In this document: piece after piece, positions 45,635 to 54,314 of the stretch
Layout: each line of letters begins with the position of its first letter
Numbering within the stretch: the stretch's first letter is position 1
Assembly: GCA_003987775.1 (NCBI GenBank)
Contig: RXJD01000081.1
Location: forward strand, 41,878 to 96,191
Origin: Mycobacterium sp.
Lineage (GTDB): Bacteria > Actinomycetota > Actinomycetes > Mycobacteriales > Mycobacteriaceae
DNA length: 54,314 nucleotides
Direction of reading: 5' to 3'
Notes under the pieces: generated by a model
Seen by the model: only the letters and a program-made list of their open reading frames with translations
Database searches by the model: none
What the model was told of the DNA's origin: nothing
Program-made: the position numbers and the translations under genes

Positions 45635-48600
45635 GTGGCCGATCCGACCGTCAGCGAGTTGCGCAGGCGCCTCGACGAGCTGACGATCCGCGACGCCACC
45701 CGCATTCGTCGGCGTCTGCAGAATCTGCGCGGCGGTGCCCAGCCCGACAAGCTTCGTCAGCTGGCCAAGCAGGTCGCCGCCGCGGAATCACTGGTGAGCG
45801 CCCGCCAGGCGGCCGTGCCGACGATCGGCTACCCCGACCTCCCGATCACCGAGCGGCGTCAAGAAATCAGCGACGCCATCCGTCACCATCAGGTGGTCAT
45901 CGTCGCCGGTGAGACCGGCTCCGGGAAGACGACGCAGCTGCCCAAGATCTGCCTCGACGTCGGCCGCGGTGTGCGCGGCACCATCGGGCACACGCAGCCC
46001 CGCCGGCTGGCGGCAAGGACCGTAGCGCAACGCATTGCCGACGAACTGCACAGCCCGCTCGGCGATGTCGTCGGCTACACCGTGCGGTTCACCGACCAGG
46101 TCAGCGACCGCACCCTGATCAAACTGATGACCGACGGCATCCTGCTCGCCGAGATCCAGCGCGACCGCCGACTGCTGCAGTACGACACGCTCATCCTCGA
46201 CGAAGCCCACGAACGCAGCCTCAACATCGACTTCCTGCTGGGATACTTACGCGAGTTGCTGCCCCGCCGTCCCGAACTCAAAGTGATCGTCACCTCGGCG
46301 ACCATCGAACCCCAGCGCTTCGCAGCGCATTTCGCGGGAGCACCCATCGTCGAGGTGTCCGGGCGAACGTATCCGGTGCAGATCCGCTACCGGCCGCTGG
46401 AAGTGCCCGTCTCGACGGACGGATCGGAGGATCCTGACGACCCCGACCACGAGATCATCCGTACCGAAAGCCGCGATGAGATCGAGGCGATAGCCGACGC
46501 CATCACAGAACTGGAAGCAGAACCACCTGGCGACGTGCTGGTGTTCTTGTCCGGCGAACGCGAAATCCGGGATACCGCTGAGGCATTGGCGGGACTGAAA
46601 CATACCGAAGTGCTTCCGCTGTACGCCAGGCTGCCCACCGCCGAGCAACAGAAGGTGTTCGCGGCGCATACCGGGCGCCGGGTGGTGCTGGCGACCAATG
46701 TCGCCGAAACGTCGTTGACCGTGCCCGGAATCCGCTACGTCGTCGACCCGGGTAATGCCAGGATCTCCCGGTACAGCCGCCGATTGAAGGTCCAGCGACT
46801 ACCCATCGAACCGATCTCGCAGGCCTCGGCCGCCCAGCGAGCCGGCCGGTGCGGAAGGGTCGCGCCGGGGGTGTGTATCCGCCTCTACTCCGAGCAGGAC
46901 TTCGAAAGCCGCCCTCGCTACACCGAACCCGAGATACTGCGGACGAATCTGGCCTCGGTGATCCTTCAGATGGCGGCCCTGCAACTCGGCGACATCGAGA
47001 ACTTCCCCTTCCTGGATCCACCGGATCGCCGCAGCATCCGCGACGGGGTGCAACTGCTGCAGGAACTCGGCGCCTTCGACCCGCAGGGCATGATCACCGA
47101 CCTCGGCCGCCGACTGGCGCGGCTGCCACTCGACCCGCGGCTGGGGCGGATGATTCTGCAGGCCGAGAGCGAAGGGTGTGTGCGTGAAATCCTGGTATTG
47201 GCCGCGGCACTGACGATCCCTGATCCTCGCGAACGGCCGATCGACCGCGAGGAAGCAGCACGCCAGAGCCACGCCCGCTTCGCCGACGAGCACTCCGACT
47301 TCATCGCTTACCTCAACCTCTGGGGATATCTGCGCAGTCAGCGGAAAGAATTGTCCGGCAGCGCTTTTCGCCGGATGTGCCGCAAGGAGTTCCTGCATTA
47401 CCTGCGCATCCGCGAGTGGCAGGACCTGGTGGGGCAACTGCGCAGCATCGCCCGGGACTTGGGAGTCGTGGAGTCCGACGAACCGGCCGATCCGGCCCAG
47501 GTCCACGCGGCGCTGCTCGCCGGGTTGCTGTCGCACGTGGGTATGCGCCGCGAGGACACCCGGGAGTATCTCGGCGCACGCAATGCCCGTTTCGTGCTGG
47601 CGCCCGGCTCGGTGCTCACCAAGCGTCCGCCACAGTGGGTCGTCGCGGCCGAACTGGTCGAAACGAGCCGGCTGTATGGACGGACGGCCGCCCGCATCCA
47701 GCCCGAGATCGTCGAGCGAGTCGCGGGCGAACTGGTGCAGCGCACGTACAGCGAGCCACACTGGGACGCACAGCGCGGCGAGGTGCTGGCCTACGAGCGG
47801 GTGACCCTCTACGGCTTGCCGCTGGTCGCACGCCGCAGGGTTGGTTACGCCAAGGTGGAACCGGCGGTGGCGCGGGAGTTGTTCATCCGGCACGCACTTG
47901 TGGAGGGCGACTGGCACACTCGACATCACTTCTTCCGCGACAATGCACGGCAGCGTGCGGAGCTGGAGGAGCTGGAGGAGCGGGCCCGTCGTCGCGATCT
48001 GCTCATCGGTGACGACGACGTCTTTGCGCTGTATGAGGCGCGCATTCCCGCGGACGTCGTGTCCGCCCGGCACTTCGACGGGTGGTGGAAGAAGCAACGG
48101 CACCGGACCCCGGACCTGCTGACCTTCAGCCGTGATGATTTGTTGCGCGCAGACCGCACGGCCGCCGACGAAGATCGCCCGGACACCTGGCAGACGGGTG
48201 ATGCCGAGCTGGCGCTGACCTATCGGTTCGAACCGGGCGCCAGCGACGACGGGGTCACCGTGCATGTGCCGATCGACGTGTTGGCCCGTCTGGGAGGTGA
48301 CGAATTCGCCTGGCAGGTACCGGCCTTGCGTGAGGAATTGGTGACCGCGCTCATCCGCTCGCTGCCAAAGGATCTGCGCCGCAACTTCGTTCCCGCTCCT
48401 GACACCGCCCGAGCGGTGCTTGCCGGCATCGATCCGTCCGGCGAGCCGTTGCTGACAGCGTTGCAGCGCGAATTGCGCAGGCGCACAGGCGTTGTAGTGC
48501 CCGTCGAAGCCTTCGACCTGGATAAACTACCGGCCCATCTGCGAGTGACATTCGCCGTCGAGTCCGCGGATGGCACCGAAGTGGCGCGCGGGAAGGACCT

Positions 48601-49537
48601 GCACGTGCTGCAGGAACGGCTTGCGGCTCCGGCACGTCAAGCGGTCGCTCATGCGGTCGCAGGCCAGCTGGAACGAACGGGATTGCTCTCCTGGCCAGCG
48701 GAGATGGCAGAACTGCCGAAAGTGGTCGAGCGCACAGTCGACGGACGCTCGGTGCGAGGCTTTCCCGCCTTCGTCGATGCGGGCACCGCCGTGGACGTGC
48801 GCGTGTTCACCAGCGCCGCCGAGCAGGGGAGCGCGATGGGTCCCGGCCTGCGCCGCCTATTACGGCTCAGTGTGCCTTCGCCGGTGAAAACCGTTGAACG
48901 TCAGCTTGATCCACGAAAGCGACTGATCCTGGGGACGAACCCGGACGGCTCGCTGGCCGCGCTGCTCGACGATTGCGCTGATGCGGCCGTGGACGCGTTG
49001 ATACCCCAGACCGTGTGGACCCGCGACGCGTTCACCGAACTGCGGGAGCGGATTGCGGCGAGCCTGGCAACGGCAACCATCGAGATCGTAGGCCGCACCG
49101 CAAGGGTCTTGTCGGCTGCGCAAGAAGTCCAACTGCTACTACCCGCCCAGCCGCCCGCCGCGCACGCCGAGGCCATCTCCGATGTGCGCGCGCAGCTCGA
49201 CCGGCTCCTGCCGGCTGGATTCGTCACCGCCGCCGGGGCGGCGCATCTCGGCGATCTGGCGCGCTACCTGACGGCGATCAAGCGCCGGCTCGAGAAACTG
49301 CCGCAGGCACTACAGGGGGATCGGGAGCGGATGCGGCGGGTGCACGGCGTGCAGGATGCGTACGAACAGCTGCTGCTGACCCTGTCTGCGCCGCGTGCGG
49401 CAGCGAGAGACATCCGCGATATCGGCCGTCAGATCGAGGAGTTGCGGGTGAGCCTGTGGGCGCAGCAGCTCGGTACCCCGCGTCCAGTCAGCGAACAGCG
49501 GATCTTTCGCGCGATCGACGCGGTGCGCTCAGCCTGA
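45635..49537 (+). CDS. hrpA: ATP-dependent RNA helicase HrpA
   Basis: The 1300-residue product has Walker A GETGSGKTTQ (92-101), the DEAH box at 189-192 in LILDEAHERS, then ATNVAETSLTVPG and QRAGRCGR (motifs V and VI). Helicase-associated domains and a long C-terminal DUF3418 tail follow. Length equals HrpA of other bacteria (about 1300 residues). It remodels RNA or ribosomes; in E. coli it rescues stalled ribosomes. The GTG start is close to a -10-like box. No frameshift is seen along the gene. Confidence 0.95.
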   Translation: MADPTVSELRRRLDELTIRDATRIRRRLQNLRGGAQPDKLRQLAKQVAAAESLVSARQAAVPTIGYPDLPITERRQEISDAIRHHQVVIVAGETGSGKTTQLPKICLDVGRGVRGTIGHTQPRRLAARTVAQRIADELHSPLGDVVGYTVRFTDQVSDRTLIKLMTDGILLAEIQRDRRLLQYDTLILDEAHERSLNIDFLLGYLRELLPRRPELKVIVTSATIEPQRFAAHFAGAPIVEVSGRTYPVQIRYRPLEVPVSTDGSEDPDDPDHEIIRTESRDEIEAIADAITELEAEPPGDVLVFLSGEREIRDTAEALAGLKHTEVLPLYARLPTAEQQKVFAAHTGRRVVLATNVAETSLTVPGIRYVVDPGNARISRYSRRLKVQRLPIEPISQASAAQRAGRCGRVAPGVCIRLYSEQDFESRPRYTEPEILRTNLASVILQMAALQLGDIENFPFLDPPDRRSIRDGVQLLQELGAFDPQGMITDLGRRLARLPLDPRLGRMILQAESEGCVREILVLAAALTIPDPRERPIDREEAARQSHARFADEHSDFIAYLNLWGYLRSQRKELSGSAFRRMCRKEFLHYLRIREWQDLVGQLRSIARDLGVVESDEPADPAQVHAALLAGLLSHVGMRREDTREYLGARNARFVLAPGSVLTKRPPQWVVAAELVETSRLYGRTAARIQPEIVERVAGELVQRTYSEPHWDAQRGEVLAYERVTLYGLPLVARRRVGYAKVEPAVARELFIRHALVEGDWHTRHHFFRDNARQRAELEELEERARRRDLLIGDDDVFALYEARIPADVVSARHFDGWWKKQRHRTPDLLTFSRDDLLRADRTAADEDRPDTWQTGDAELALTYRFEPGASDDGVTVHVPIDVLARLGGDEFAWQVPALREELVTALIRSLPKDLRRNFVPAPDTARAVLAGIDPSGEPLLTALQRELRRRTGVVVPVEAFDLDKLPAHLRVTFAVESADGTEVARGKDLHVLQERLAAPARQAVAHAVAGQLERTGLLSWPAEMAELPKVVERTVDGRSVRGFPAFVDAGTAVDVRVFTSAAEQGSAMGPGLRRLLRLSVPSPVKTVERQLDPRKRLILGTNPDGSLAALLDDCADAAVDALIPQTVWTRDAFTELRERIAASLATATIEIVGRTARVLSAAQEVQLLLPAQPPAAHAEAISDVRAQLDRLLPAGFVTAAGAAHLGDLARYLTAIKRRLEKLPQALQGDRERMRRVHGVQDAYEQLLLTLSAPRAAARDIRDIGRQIEELRVSLWAQQLGTPRPVSEQRIFRAIDAVRSA

Positions 49538-49768
49538 CGAAAGCGACTGGTGGCGAGAAAGATAATCGCGCACCCGACGCGTGCCGCCAACCAGAAGTGC
49601 GAAGCAAGCGATTTCGCGCGAACGGTTGGGGGCTGCGGAACTCGCACCTCAACCGCGTCGATACCGGCACCGAACCGGATGACATGCACAAGCTCTTTCA
49701 GCCGTCGCATCATACGAACTGAAGACCACCGCGTGCAGATCGCGCCGCACGATGGAAGTATCGCGAGA

Positions 49769-51274
49769 GTGGCCACCAAAAAACCGCAGACTATCTCGTA
49801 CCCGGCGCCCGAGGCGCGTCCCCACCACCACGACAATGCGCCGCTGGAGCCTCACGTCATCGTGTTGTTCGGCGCGACAGGGGATCTGGCTAAGCGCAAG
49901 CTGATCCCGGGGCTTGCGCACCTCGACCAGTCCGAACTGGCGCCCAACATTCAGATCATCGCCACGTCACTCGAAGATCTGACCGACGACGAATTCCGGG
50001 AGATCGCCAAGAACGCGATCGACGAATTCGGCGCCCACAAACTCACTTCCGAACAGTGGGAGGAATTCGCAAAGATACTCACCTATGTACCCCAGAACGC
50101 CGGGGCGGAAGCACTCGCCGGTGCGGTGGCGAAAGCCGAAGAGACGCTGGGTGACAACGTGCGGAGGCTGCACTACCTCTCGGTTCCCCCCAAAGCGGCG
50201 CGCGACGTCATCACCATGCTGCGCGAAGCCGACCTCGTTGATAACTCGAGAGTCGTGATGGAAAAACCGTTCGGCACCGACTTCGACAGTGCGGTGGCAC
50301 TCAACGACTTCGTGCACGAAACCTTCAATGAATCGCAGATCTTCCGCATCGACCATTTTCTCGGCAAAGAGGCGGCCCAGAACATCTTGGCGTTTCGATT
50401 CGCCAACGGGCTGTTCGAGCCGATCTGGAACCGCAACTTCATCGATCACATTCAGATCGACATTCCCGAAACCCTCGGCTTGGACCAGCGCGCGAACTTC
50501 TACGAAAATACTGGCGCCTACCGGGACATGGTCGTCACCCATCTGCTCCAGGTGATGGCTTTCGTCGTGATGGAACCGCCTACGGCGTTGGAACCGCGCG
50601 CGATCAGTGAAGAAAAGAACAAGGTCTTCCGGTCCATGTTGCCGATCAAGACATCGAACGTGGTGCGCGGTCAGTACAGCGGCTACCGCCAGGAAGACGG
50701 TGTGTCGAAGGATTCCGACACCGAAACGTTCATCGCACTGAAGGTGGGGGTCGACAATTGGCGCTGGGCGGGGGTGCCGATCTATCTGCGCACCGGCAAG
50801 AAGATGGCCGAAGGCATCCGCATCATTTCCATCGCTTTCAAAGAGGCGCCGCGGACCATGTTCCCACCGGGATCCGGGGTGGGCACCCAAGGTCCCGACC
50901 ACCTCACGTTCGATCTGGCCGACAACTCCAAAGTGTCGCTGTCCTTCTACGGAAAGCGGCCGGGCCCGGGGATGAAACTCGACAAGGTGTCCATGCAGTT
51001 CTCGACTCAGGAAATCGACACCGCCGCAGACGTGCTGGAGGCCTACGAACGGCTGATCCTGGACGCCATGCGCGGCGACCACACGCTCTTCACTACCGCC
51101 GAGGGCATCGAGTCCCTCTGGGAGCGCTCGCAAGATCTGCTCGACGACCCGCCACCCGCCAAGCTCTACCAGCCGGGGACCTGGGGCCCTAACGCGATCC
51201 ATCAGCTGATCGCGCCGAACGCCTGGCGGCTGCCCTTTGAGCGGGAGTGGCGCGAACGCCGATCCGAGTCGTAG
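49769..51274 (+). CDS. zwf: Glucose-6-phosphate 1-dehydrogenase
   Basis: The 501-residue product has FGATGDLAKRKLIPGLAHLD (nucleotide-binding GxTGDL), EKPFGTDFDSA and the active-site RIDHFLGKEA, with NWRWAGVPIYLRTGK late in the protein. It makes 6-phosphogluconolactone and NADPH in the pentose phosphate pathway. The start is GTG 49769 with GGAAG 10 nt upstream; the long in-frame extension back to 49550 lacks homology. It follows hrpA by 232 bp and converges on the AKR gene. From memory it is closer to the Rv1121 type than to Rv1447c. Confidence 0.95.
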   Translation: MATKKPQTISYPAPEARPHHHDNAPLEPHVIVLFGATGDLAKRKLIPGLAHLDQSELAPNIQIIATSLEDLTDDEFREIAKNAIDEFGAHKLTSEQWEEFAKILTYVPQNAGAEALAGAVAKAEETLGDNVRRLHYLSVPPKAARDVITMLREADLVDNSRVVMEKPFGTDFDSAVALNDFVHETFNESQIFRIDHFLGKEAAQNILAFRFANGLFEPIWNRNFIDHIQIDIPETLGLDQRANFYENTGAYRDMVVTHLLQVMAFVVMEPPTALEPRAISEEKNKVFRSMLPIKTSNVVRGQYSGYRQEDGVSKDSDTETFIALKVGVDNWRWAGVPIYLRTGKKMAEGIRIISIAFKEAPRTMFPPGSGVGTQGPDHLTFDLADNSKVSLSFYGKRPGPGMKLDKVSMQFSTQEIDTAADVLEAYERLILDAMRGDHTLFTTAEGIESLWERSQDLLDDPPPAKLYQPGTWGPNAIHQLIAPNAWRLPFEREWRERRSES

Positions 51275-51295
51275 CCGCCGACCCGTCGGCCGAGG

Positions 51296-52144
51296 TCAGT
51301 CGGGGATGTAGTCGAACTTGTCCGGATGAGGGCCGGTGCGACCGCTCTCGCCGCGATCCAGCGCGCTGATCGACGCCACCTGCTGGTCGGAGAGTTCGAA
51401 GTCGAAGATCTCGAAATTCGACCTGACCCGATCGGCGGAAACAGACTTCGGGAAGACGATGTCACCGCGCTGGATGTGCCAGCGCAGCACCACCTGCGCC
51501 GGTGTCTTGCCGAACTCTTTCGCTATGCCTGTGATGACCTCGTCGTCAAGGACCTTGCCCTGAGCGATCGGAGACCATGCCTCGGTCGCTATGTCGTGCG
51601 CCTTGCCGTAGGCCCGCACCGCGTCGTTGGCGAAATACGGATGCACTTCGATCTGGTTGACTGCCGGCACGGTCTGCGCGCCCTCGGCGAGCCGATCCAG
51701 ATGTGCCGGTTGGAAGTTCGAGACGCCGATGCTGCGGGCACGTCCGTCGGCGGCGAATTCCTCGAGCGTTTGCCAAGTGGACACGAAGTCACCGTCGTAC
51801 AAAGTCGGCAACGGCCAGTGGATGAGGAAGAGGTCCACATAGTCCGACCCGAGTGCCGACAGCGTCGCGTCGAACGCCCTGCGCGCGTCGTCGGGCCGGT
51901 GAAAACCGTTGTTGAGTTTGCTCGTGATGAACACCTCGGCGCGATCCACCCCGGCGTCGCGGACGCCCTGTCCGACCTCCTTCTCATTGCCGTACATTTC
52001 GGCGGTGTCGATGTGCCGATAACCGACCTCGAGTGCGGTGCGCACTGCGGCGGCCGTCTGATTGGGCTCGATCTGGAAGACGCCGAACCCCAATTGCGGG
52101 ATCGACTTCCCGTCGTTGAGCGTGATTGACGGGACAGTGCTCAT
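51296..52144 (-). CDS. Aldo/keto reductase
   Basis: The 282-residue product has MSTVPSITLNDGKSIPQLGF, HIDTAEMYGNEKEVG (catalytic Asp and Tyr), FITSKLNN (Lys), LIHWP (His) and NQIEVHPYFAN, and ends PHPDKFDYIPD. This is a class AKR5-type reductase, similar to Rv2971. It reduces aldehydes or ketones with NADPH. AGGAGG 7 nt upstream of the ATG 52144 fixes the start. Confidence 0.92.
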   Translation of the reverse strand: MSTVPSITLNDGKSIPQLGFGVFQIEPNQTAAAVRTALEVGYRHIDTAEMYGNEKEVGQGVRDAGVDRAEVFITSKLNNGFHRPDDARRAFDATLSALGSDYVDLFLIHWPLPTLYDGDFVSTWQTLEEFAADGRARSIGVSNFQPAHLDRLAEGAQTVPAVNQIEVHPYFANDAVRAYGKAHDIATEAWSPIAQGKVLDDEVITGIAKEFGKTPAQVVLRWHIQRGDIVFPKSVSADRVRSNFEIFDFELSDQQVASISALDRGESGRTGPHPDKFDYIPD

Positions 52145-52236
52145 GCTGAAGCCTCCTGGTCTTTCGAATGATCGTGTCAAGGAATGCCCACTTCTGGGCA
52201 GAACCCAACACCGCCGGTGGAGATGCGGCAGCGCAG

Positions 52237-53160
52237 TCAGGTCAGTTCGGCGCTGATATAGCTGATGGTGTCGCGGAATCTGGCGAGAATCTCGTTGTCC
52301 GGCAACGCAAATCCGTGTTGCGCGTACAGCTGCTCGGTACGGAAATGCGTGACTGTCCAGCCGGTGGCGCTCAGGTATTCGGCGGCCTGCCGACGCTCAC
52401 CCATCCATACCAGTTCGGCGACGTCGATATCGAGCCCATGCTTGCGCCAGCCGGCACGCATGTTCCGGGCACGTTCATCGGTGAAGACGCTCATATCGCT
52501 GATATTTTCGGTCGCCAGCCGGCTACCCCGCGCACTGAGTGCGGTGATGTTGTCCAGCAGCCGGTCCTGAGCGTCCGGCGGAAGGTAAGGGAGCAGACCT
52601 TCGGCAATCCACGCCGTCGGTTCACTCGTATCGAACATGTTGTCGCACAACGCTTTCGGCCAGTCCTCACGCAGGTCGATGCCAACCGGGCGACGCTCGA
52701 CCGCAGGTTCTTCACCGATCTGGGCCAGCGTCAGACTCTTGAAGGTGATGACTTCGGGCTGGTCAACCTCGAAGACCACTGTGCCTTCGGGCCAGGGCAG
52801 GCGATAGGCCCTGGCATCGAGTCCAGCGGCCAGGATCACCGCTTGGCGGATGCCGTCCCGGGTTGCGGCGTTGAAGAAGTCGTCGAAGAAGCGGGTGCGC
52901 ACCGTCATCTGCTCGCGCCGCTGCTGAAACGTCATCGGCATGTCGTCGTCTTCGAGCGGTATTTCGCCGTCCAGCATGCGGGTGAAGAACGGATGCCCGA
53001 CGGCACGTACCAAGGGTTCGGCGAATCGATCGTCCAGCAGCGGATCCGGTTCGCGGGAGGCCAACGCCCGGGCCGCCGCCACCATGGTCGCGGTGGCCCC
53101 GACACTCGATGCGAGGTCCCAACTGTCGCCATCGGCGCGCGCCGAACCAAACGATGACAT
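52237..53160 (-). CDS. SAM-dependent methyltransferase (Rv0726c-type)
   Basis: The 307-residue product is a mycobacterial putative SAM methyltransferase: [41 protein letters not shown] and [17 protein letters not shown], with the final [14 protein letters not shown]. These align with the leucine carboxyl methyltransferase-like family. Length is typical. The ATG has GGAG 6 nt upstream. Substrate unknown. It is paralogous at family level to the methyltransferase at 15370. Confidence 0.9.
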   Translation of the reverse strand: MSSFGSARADGDSWDLASSVGATATMVAAARALASREPDPLLDDRFAEPLVRAVGHPFFTRMLDGEIPLEDDDMPMTFQQRREQMTVRTRFFDDFFNAATRDGIRQAVILAAGLDARAYRLPWPEGTVVFEVDQPEVITFKSLTLAQIGEEPAVERRPVGIDLREDWPKALCDNMFDTSEPTAWIAEGLLPYLPPDAQDRLLDNITALSARGSRLATENISDMSVFTDERARNMRAGWRKHGLDIDVAELVWMGERRQAAEYLSATGWTVTHFRTEQLYAQHGFALPDNEILARFRDTISYISAELT

Positions 53161-53266
53161 CCGCTGCTCCCGTCCCGGCCTGCCGTGTCGTAACTTGCTC
53201 AGCGTAACTGCGGTGTGCCGCCCTGGCAGTCCACCGGGGATGCCGGATGAAATGATGGACGGCACC

Positions 53267-54154
53267 ATGGCACCGACATTGCGCCCCCGTCGATCCGCTC
53301 TTTACCTGCCTGGCAACAAAAGCAGGGCCTTGGAGAAGGGGAGAACCCTCCCGGCGGATGTGTTGATCCTCGACCTGGAGGATGCCGTCGGGCCCGACGC
53401 CAAAGCCGAGTCGCGGACGACGGTCTGCGAGGCCGTGTCGTCCGGAAGCTACCGGCCCCGCGAAGTGGTGGTGCGCATCAACGGCCTCGATACCGACTGG
53501 CACCACGACGACCTGGCCGCCGTGGCGTGTTCACCCGCAGACGGGGTGTTGGTGCCGAAAATCGAAACAGCTCAACAGGTTCAGCAGCTGGTCGGCGCGA
53601 TGGACGCTCTGGGGGCGGCAGAGTCGTTGCAGCTGTGGGTCATGGTGGAAACACCCCGGGCCTTCCTGCGCATCGAGGAAATCGCCTCGGCAAGCGATCG
53701 TCTGGCGACGCTGGTAGTCGGCACCAATGATCTGGTGAATGAGTTGCACGGCCTGCATGTGCCCGGACGTGGTCCCGTTGTGCCGGCTCTGTCGCTGGCT
53801 GTTCTGGGTGCCCGCGCCGCCGGAAAAGCTGTCCTGGACGGGGTGTTCAACGACATCACCGACGAAGACGGCTTTGCCGCAGAAGCTCGGCAGGGTCGTG
53901 AGATGGGCTTCGACGGCAAGACTCTGATCCATCCTTCGCAGATCACTCCGGCCAATGACACGTTCGGCCCCTCGGAGAAGGAACTGGTGCACGCCCGCAA
54001 GGTTGTGTCGGCGTACGAAGAGGCGCAGGCCGCTGGGCGCAGCGTCACGACGGTTGACGGTCGCATGATCGAAAACCTGCACGTGCGCGACGCCCAGCGG
54101 ATCCTGGCTCTGGCTGACCTCATCTCCGATCTGGAGGGTGCTGTCAGCGCTTGA
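53267..54154 (+). CDS. citE: CitE-like (HpcH/HpaI family) lyase
   Basis: The 295-residue product has [17 protein letters not shown] (CoA/ligand-binding start), [42 protein letters not shown] and [10 protein letters not shown], the ordered blocks of citrate lyase beta/CitE and malyl-CoA-type lyases. Without alpha and gamma subunits nearby it probably cleaves an acyl-CoA such as citramalyl-CoA, not citrate. The start 53267 is a choice; 53252 and 53255 are also in frame. It converges on the PPE-MPTR gene with an 11-bp overlap. Confidence 0.85.
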   Translation: MAPTLRPRRSALYLPGNKSRALEKGRTLPADVLILDLEDAVGPDAKAESRTTVCEAVSSGSYRPREVVVRINGLDTDWHHDDLAAVACSPADGVLVPKIETAQQVQQLVGAMDALGAAESLQLWVMVETPRAFLRIEEIASASDRLATLVVGTNDLVNELHGLHVPGRGPVVPALSLAVLGARAAGKAVLDGVFNDITDEDGFAAEARQGREMGFDGKTLIHPSQITPANDTFGPSEKELVHARKVVSAYEEAQAAGRSVTTVDGRMIENLHVRDAQRILALADLISDLEGAVSA

Positions 54155-54314
54155 TGTGCAGCCGGCCGATGCCGATCAGGTTGTCTCCGTAAAGGCCGAT
54201 GCCGATGTTGTTGTTGCCGGAGTTGAGCAGGCCCTGGTTGAAGTTGCCCTCGTTACCGATACCCAGCAACTGCAGCGGACCCAACGGCAACCCACTGTTG
54301 CCGACGCCCTGATT
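54144..54314 (-). CDS. C-terminal fragment of a PPE-MPTR type protein
   Basis: An open frame entering from the right edge ends at TGA 54146-54144 and encodes about 56 residues rich in Asn-x-Gly-x-Gly motifs ([27 protein letters not shown], ending HIKR). This is the MPTR pentapeptide-repeat style of long PPE proteins. The N-terminal PPE domain is outside the window. It overlaps the citE 3' end by 11 bp. Confidence 0.7.
   Translation of the reverse strand, partial: NQGVGNSGLPLGPLQLLGIGNEGNFNQGLLNSGNNNIGIGLYGDNLIGIGRLHIKR

Noticed and set aside
46799-48265. 488-residue open frame on the minus strand inside hrpA
   Set aside because: Antisense to conserved helicase motifs; no domain or start signal.
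49550-49768. 73-residue N-terminal extension of glucose-6-phosphate dehydrogenase
   Set aside because: Cys/Ser/Arg-rich sequence unlike the family, while GTG 49769 has a GGAAG site.
49967-51202. 411-residue open frame on the minus strand inside zwf
   Set aside because: Opposite a clearly conserved enzyme and with no recognisable protein features.

Overview
The window is GC-rich chromosomal DNA from a mycobacterium. The evidence is PE and PPE proteins (PE-PPE-PPE group, a solo PPE, the tail of a PPE-MPTR protein), a cyclopropane/methoxy-mycolic acid methyltransferase, a furA-katG operon with the mycobacterial FurA box, two cutinase-like proteins, Ddn-type and PPOX-type (F420-associated) folds, and many start codons placed for leaderless transcripts. 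The MPTR tail and PPE-SVP proteins suggest a slow grower (inference). No tRNA, rRNA, CRISPR array, insertion sequence or phage was seen, so this looks like core-plus-accessory chromosome.

Layout. 1-1.7 kb: end of an unknown gene, a nitronate monooxygenase, a NYN-domain protein and a small protein. 1.8-4.5 kb: two divergent PE-like genes without PPE partners, the right-hand one followed by a condensation-fold acyltransferase. 4.5-6.9 kb: a CitA/CitB-type two-component system. 7-12.7 kb: two dehydrogenases, a lipoprotein, a small membrane protein, a Ddn-family protein, a CycA-type amino-acid permease, a stand-alone EF-Tu beta-barrel protein. 12.7-16.6 kb: haloalkane dehalogenase divergent from a TetR regulator, a zinc-less MDR oxidoreductase, a SAM methyltransferase, a small protein with a terminator. 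16.7-19.8 kb: M48 protease, a serpin-like protein, a Tat-exported GH16 glucanase. 19.8-22.5 kb: PE-PPE-PPE. 23.3-26.9 kb: small membrane protein, cutinase, GDPD, Tat-exported DUF1906 protein, C39-like lipoprotein. 27-29.8 kb: katG and furA.

30-38.8 kb is rich in lipid and glycolipid functions: hydrolase, two SRPBCC proteins, DUF899 protein, mycolic acid methyltransferase, small lipoprotein, a class I methyltransferase, an overlapping operon of GT4 glycosyltransferase, methyltransferase and alpha/alpha-toroid protein, and a divergent PlsC-like acyltransferase. This is the best candidate for an undescribed pathway. 39-41.4 kb: a PPE with a C-terminal SHOCT motif, a gene remnant and a second cutinase. 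41.5-45.1 kb: a PucR-type regulator divergent from an SRPBCC/adenylate cyclase fusion, and a small secreted protein with three Cys/Trp repeats. 45.1-54.3 kb: PPOX protein, HrpA helicase, glucose-6-phosphate dehydrogenase, aldo/keto reductase, methyltransferase, CitE-like lyase and the PPE-MPTR tail.

The most notable items are the serpin-like protein at 17789-18937, the GT4/methyltransferase/toroid operon at 34013-37084, the PE-plus-acyltransferase unit at 1789-4500, the PPE-SHOCT fusion, the cyclase fusion, and the repeated -10/N6/start-codon arrangement. All functions are read from sequence motifs and remembered family features; no database search was run.
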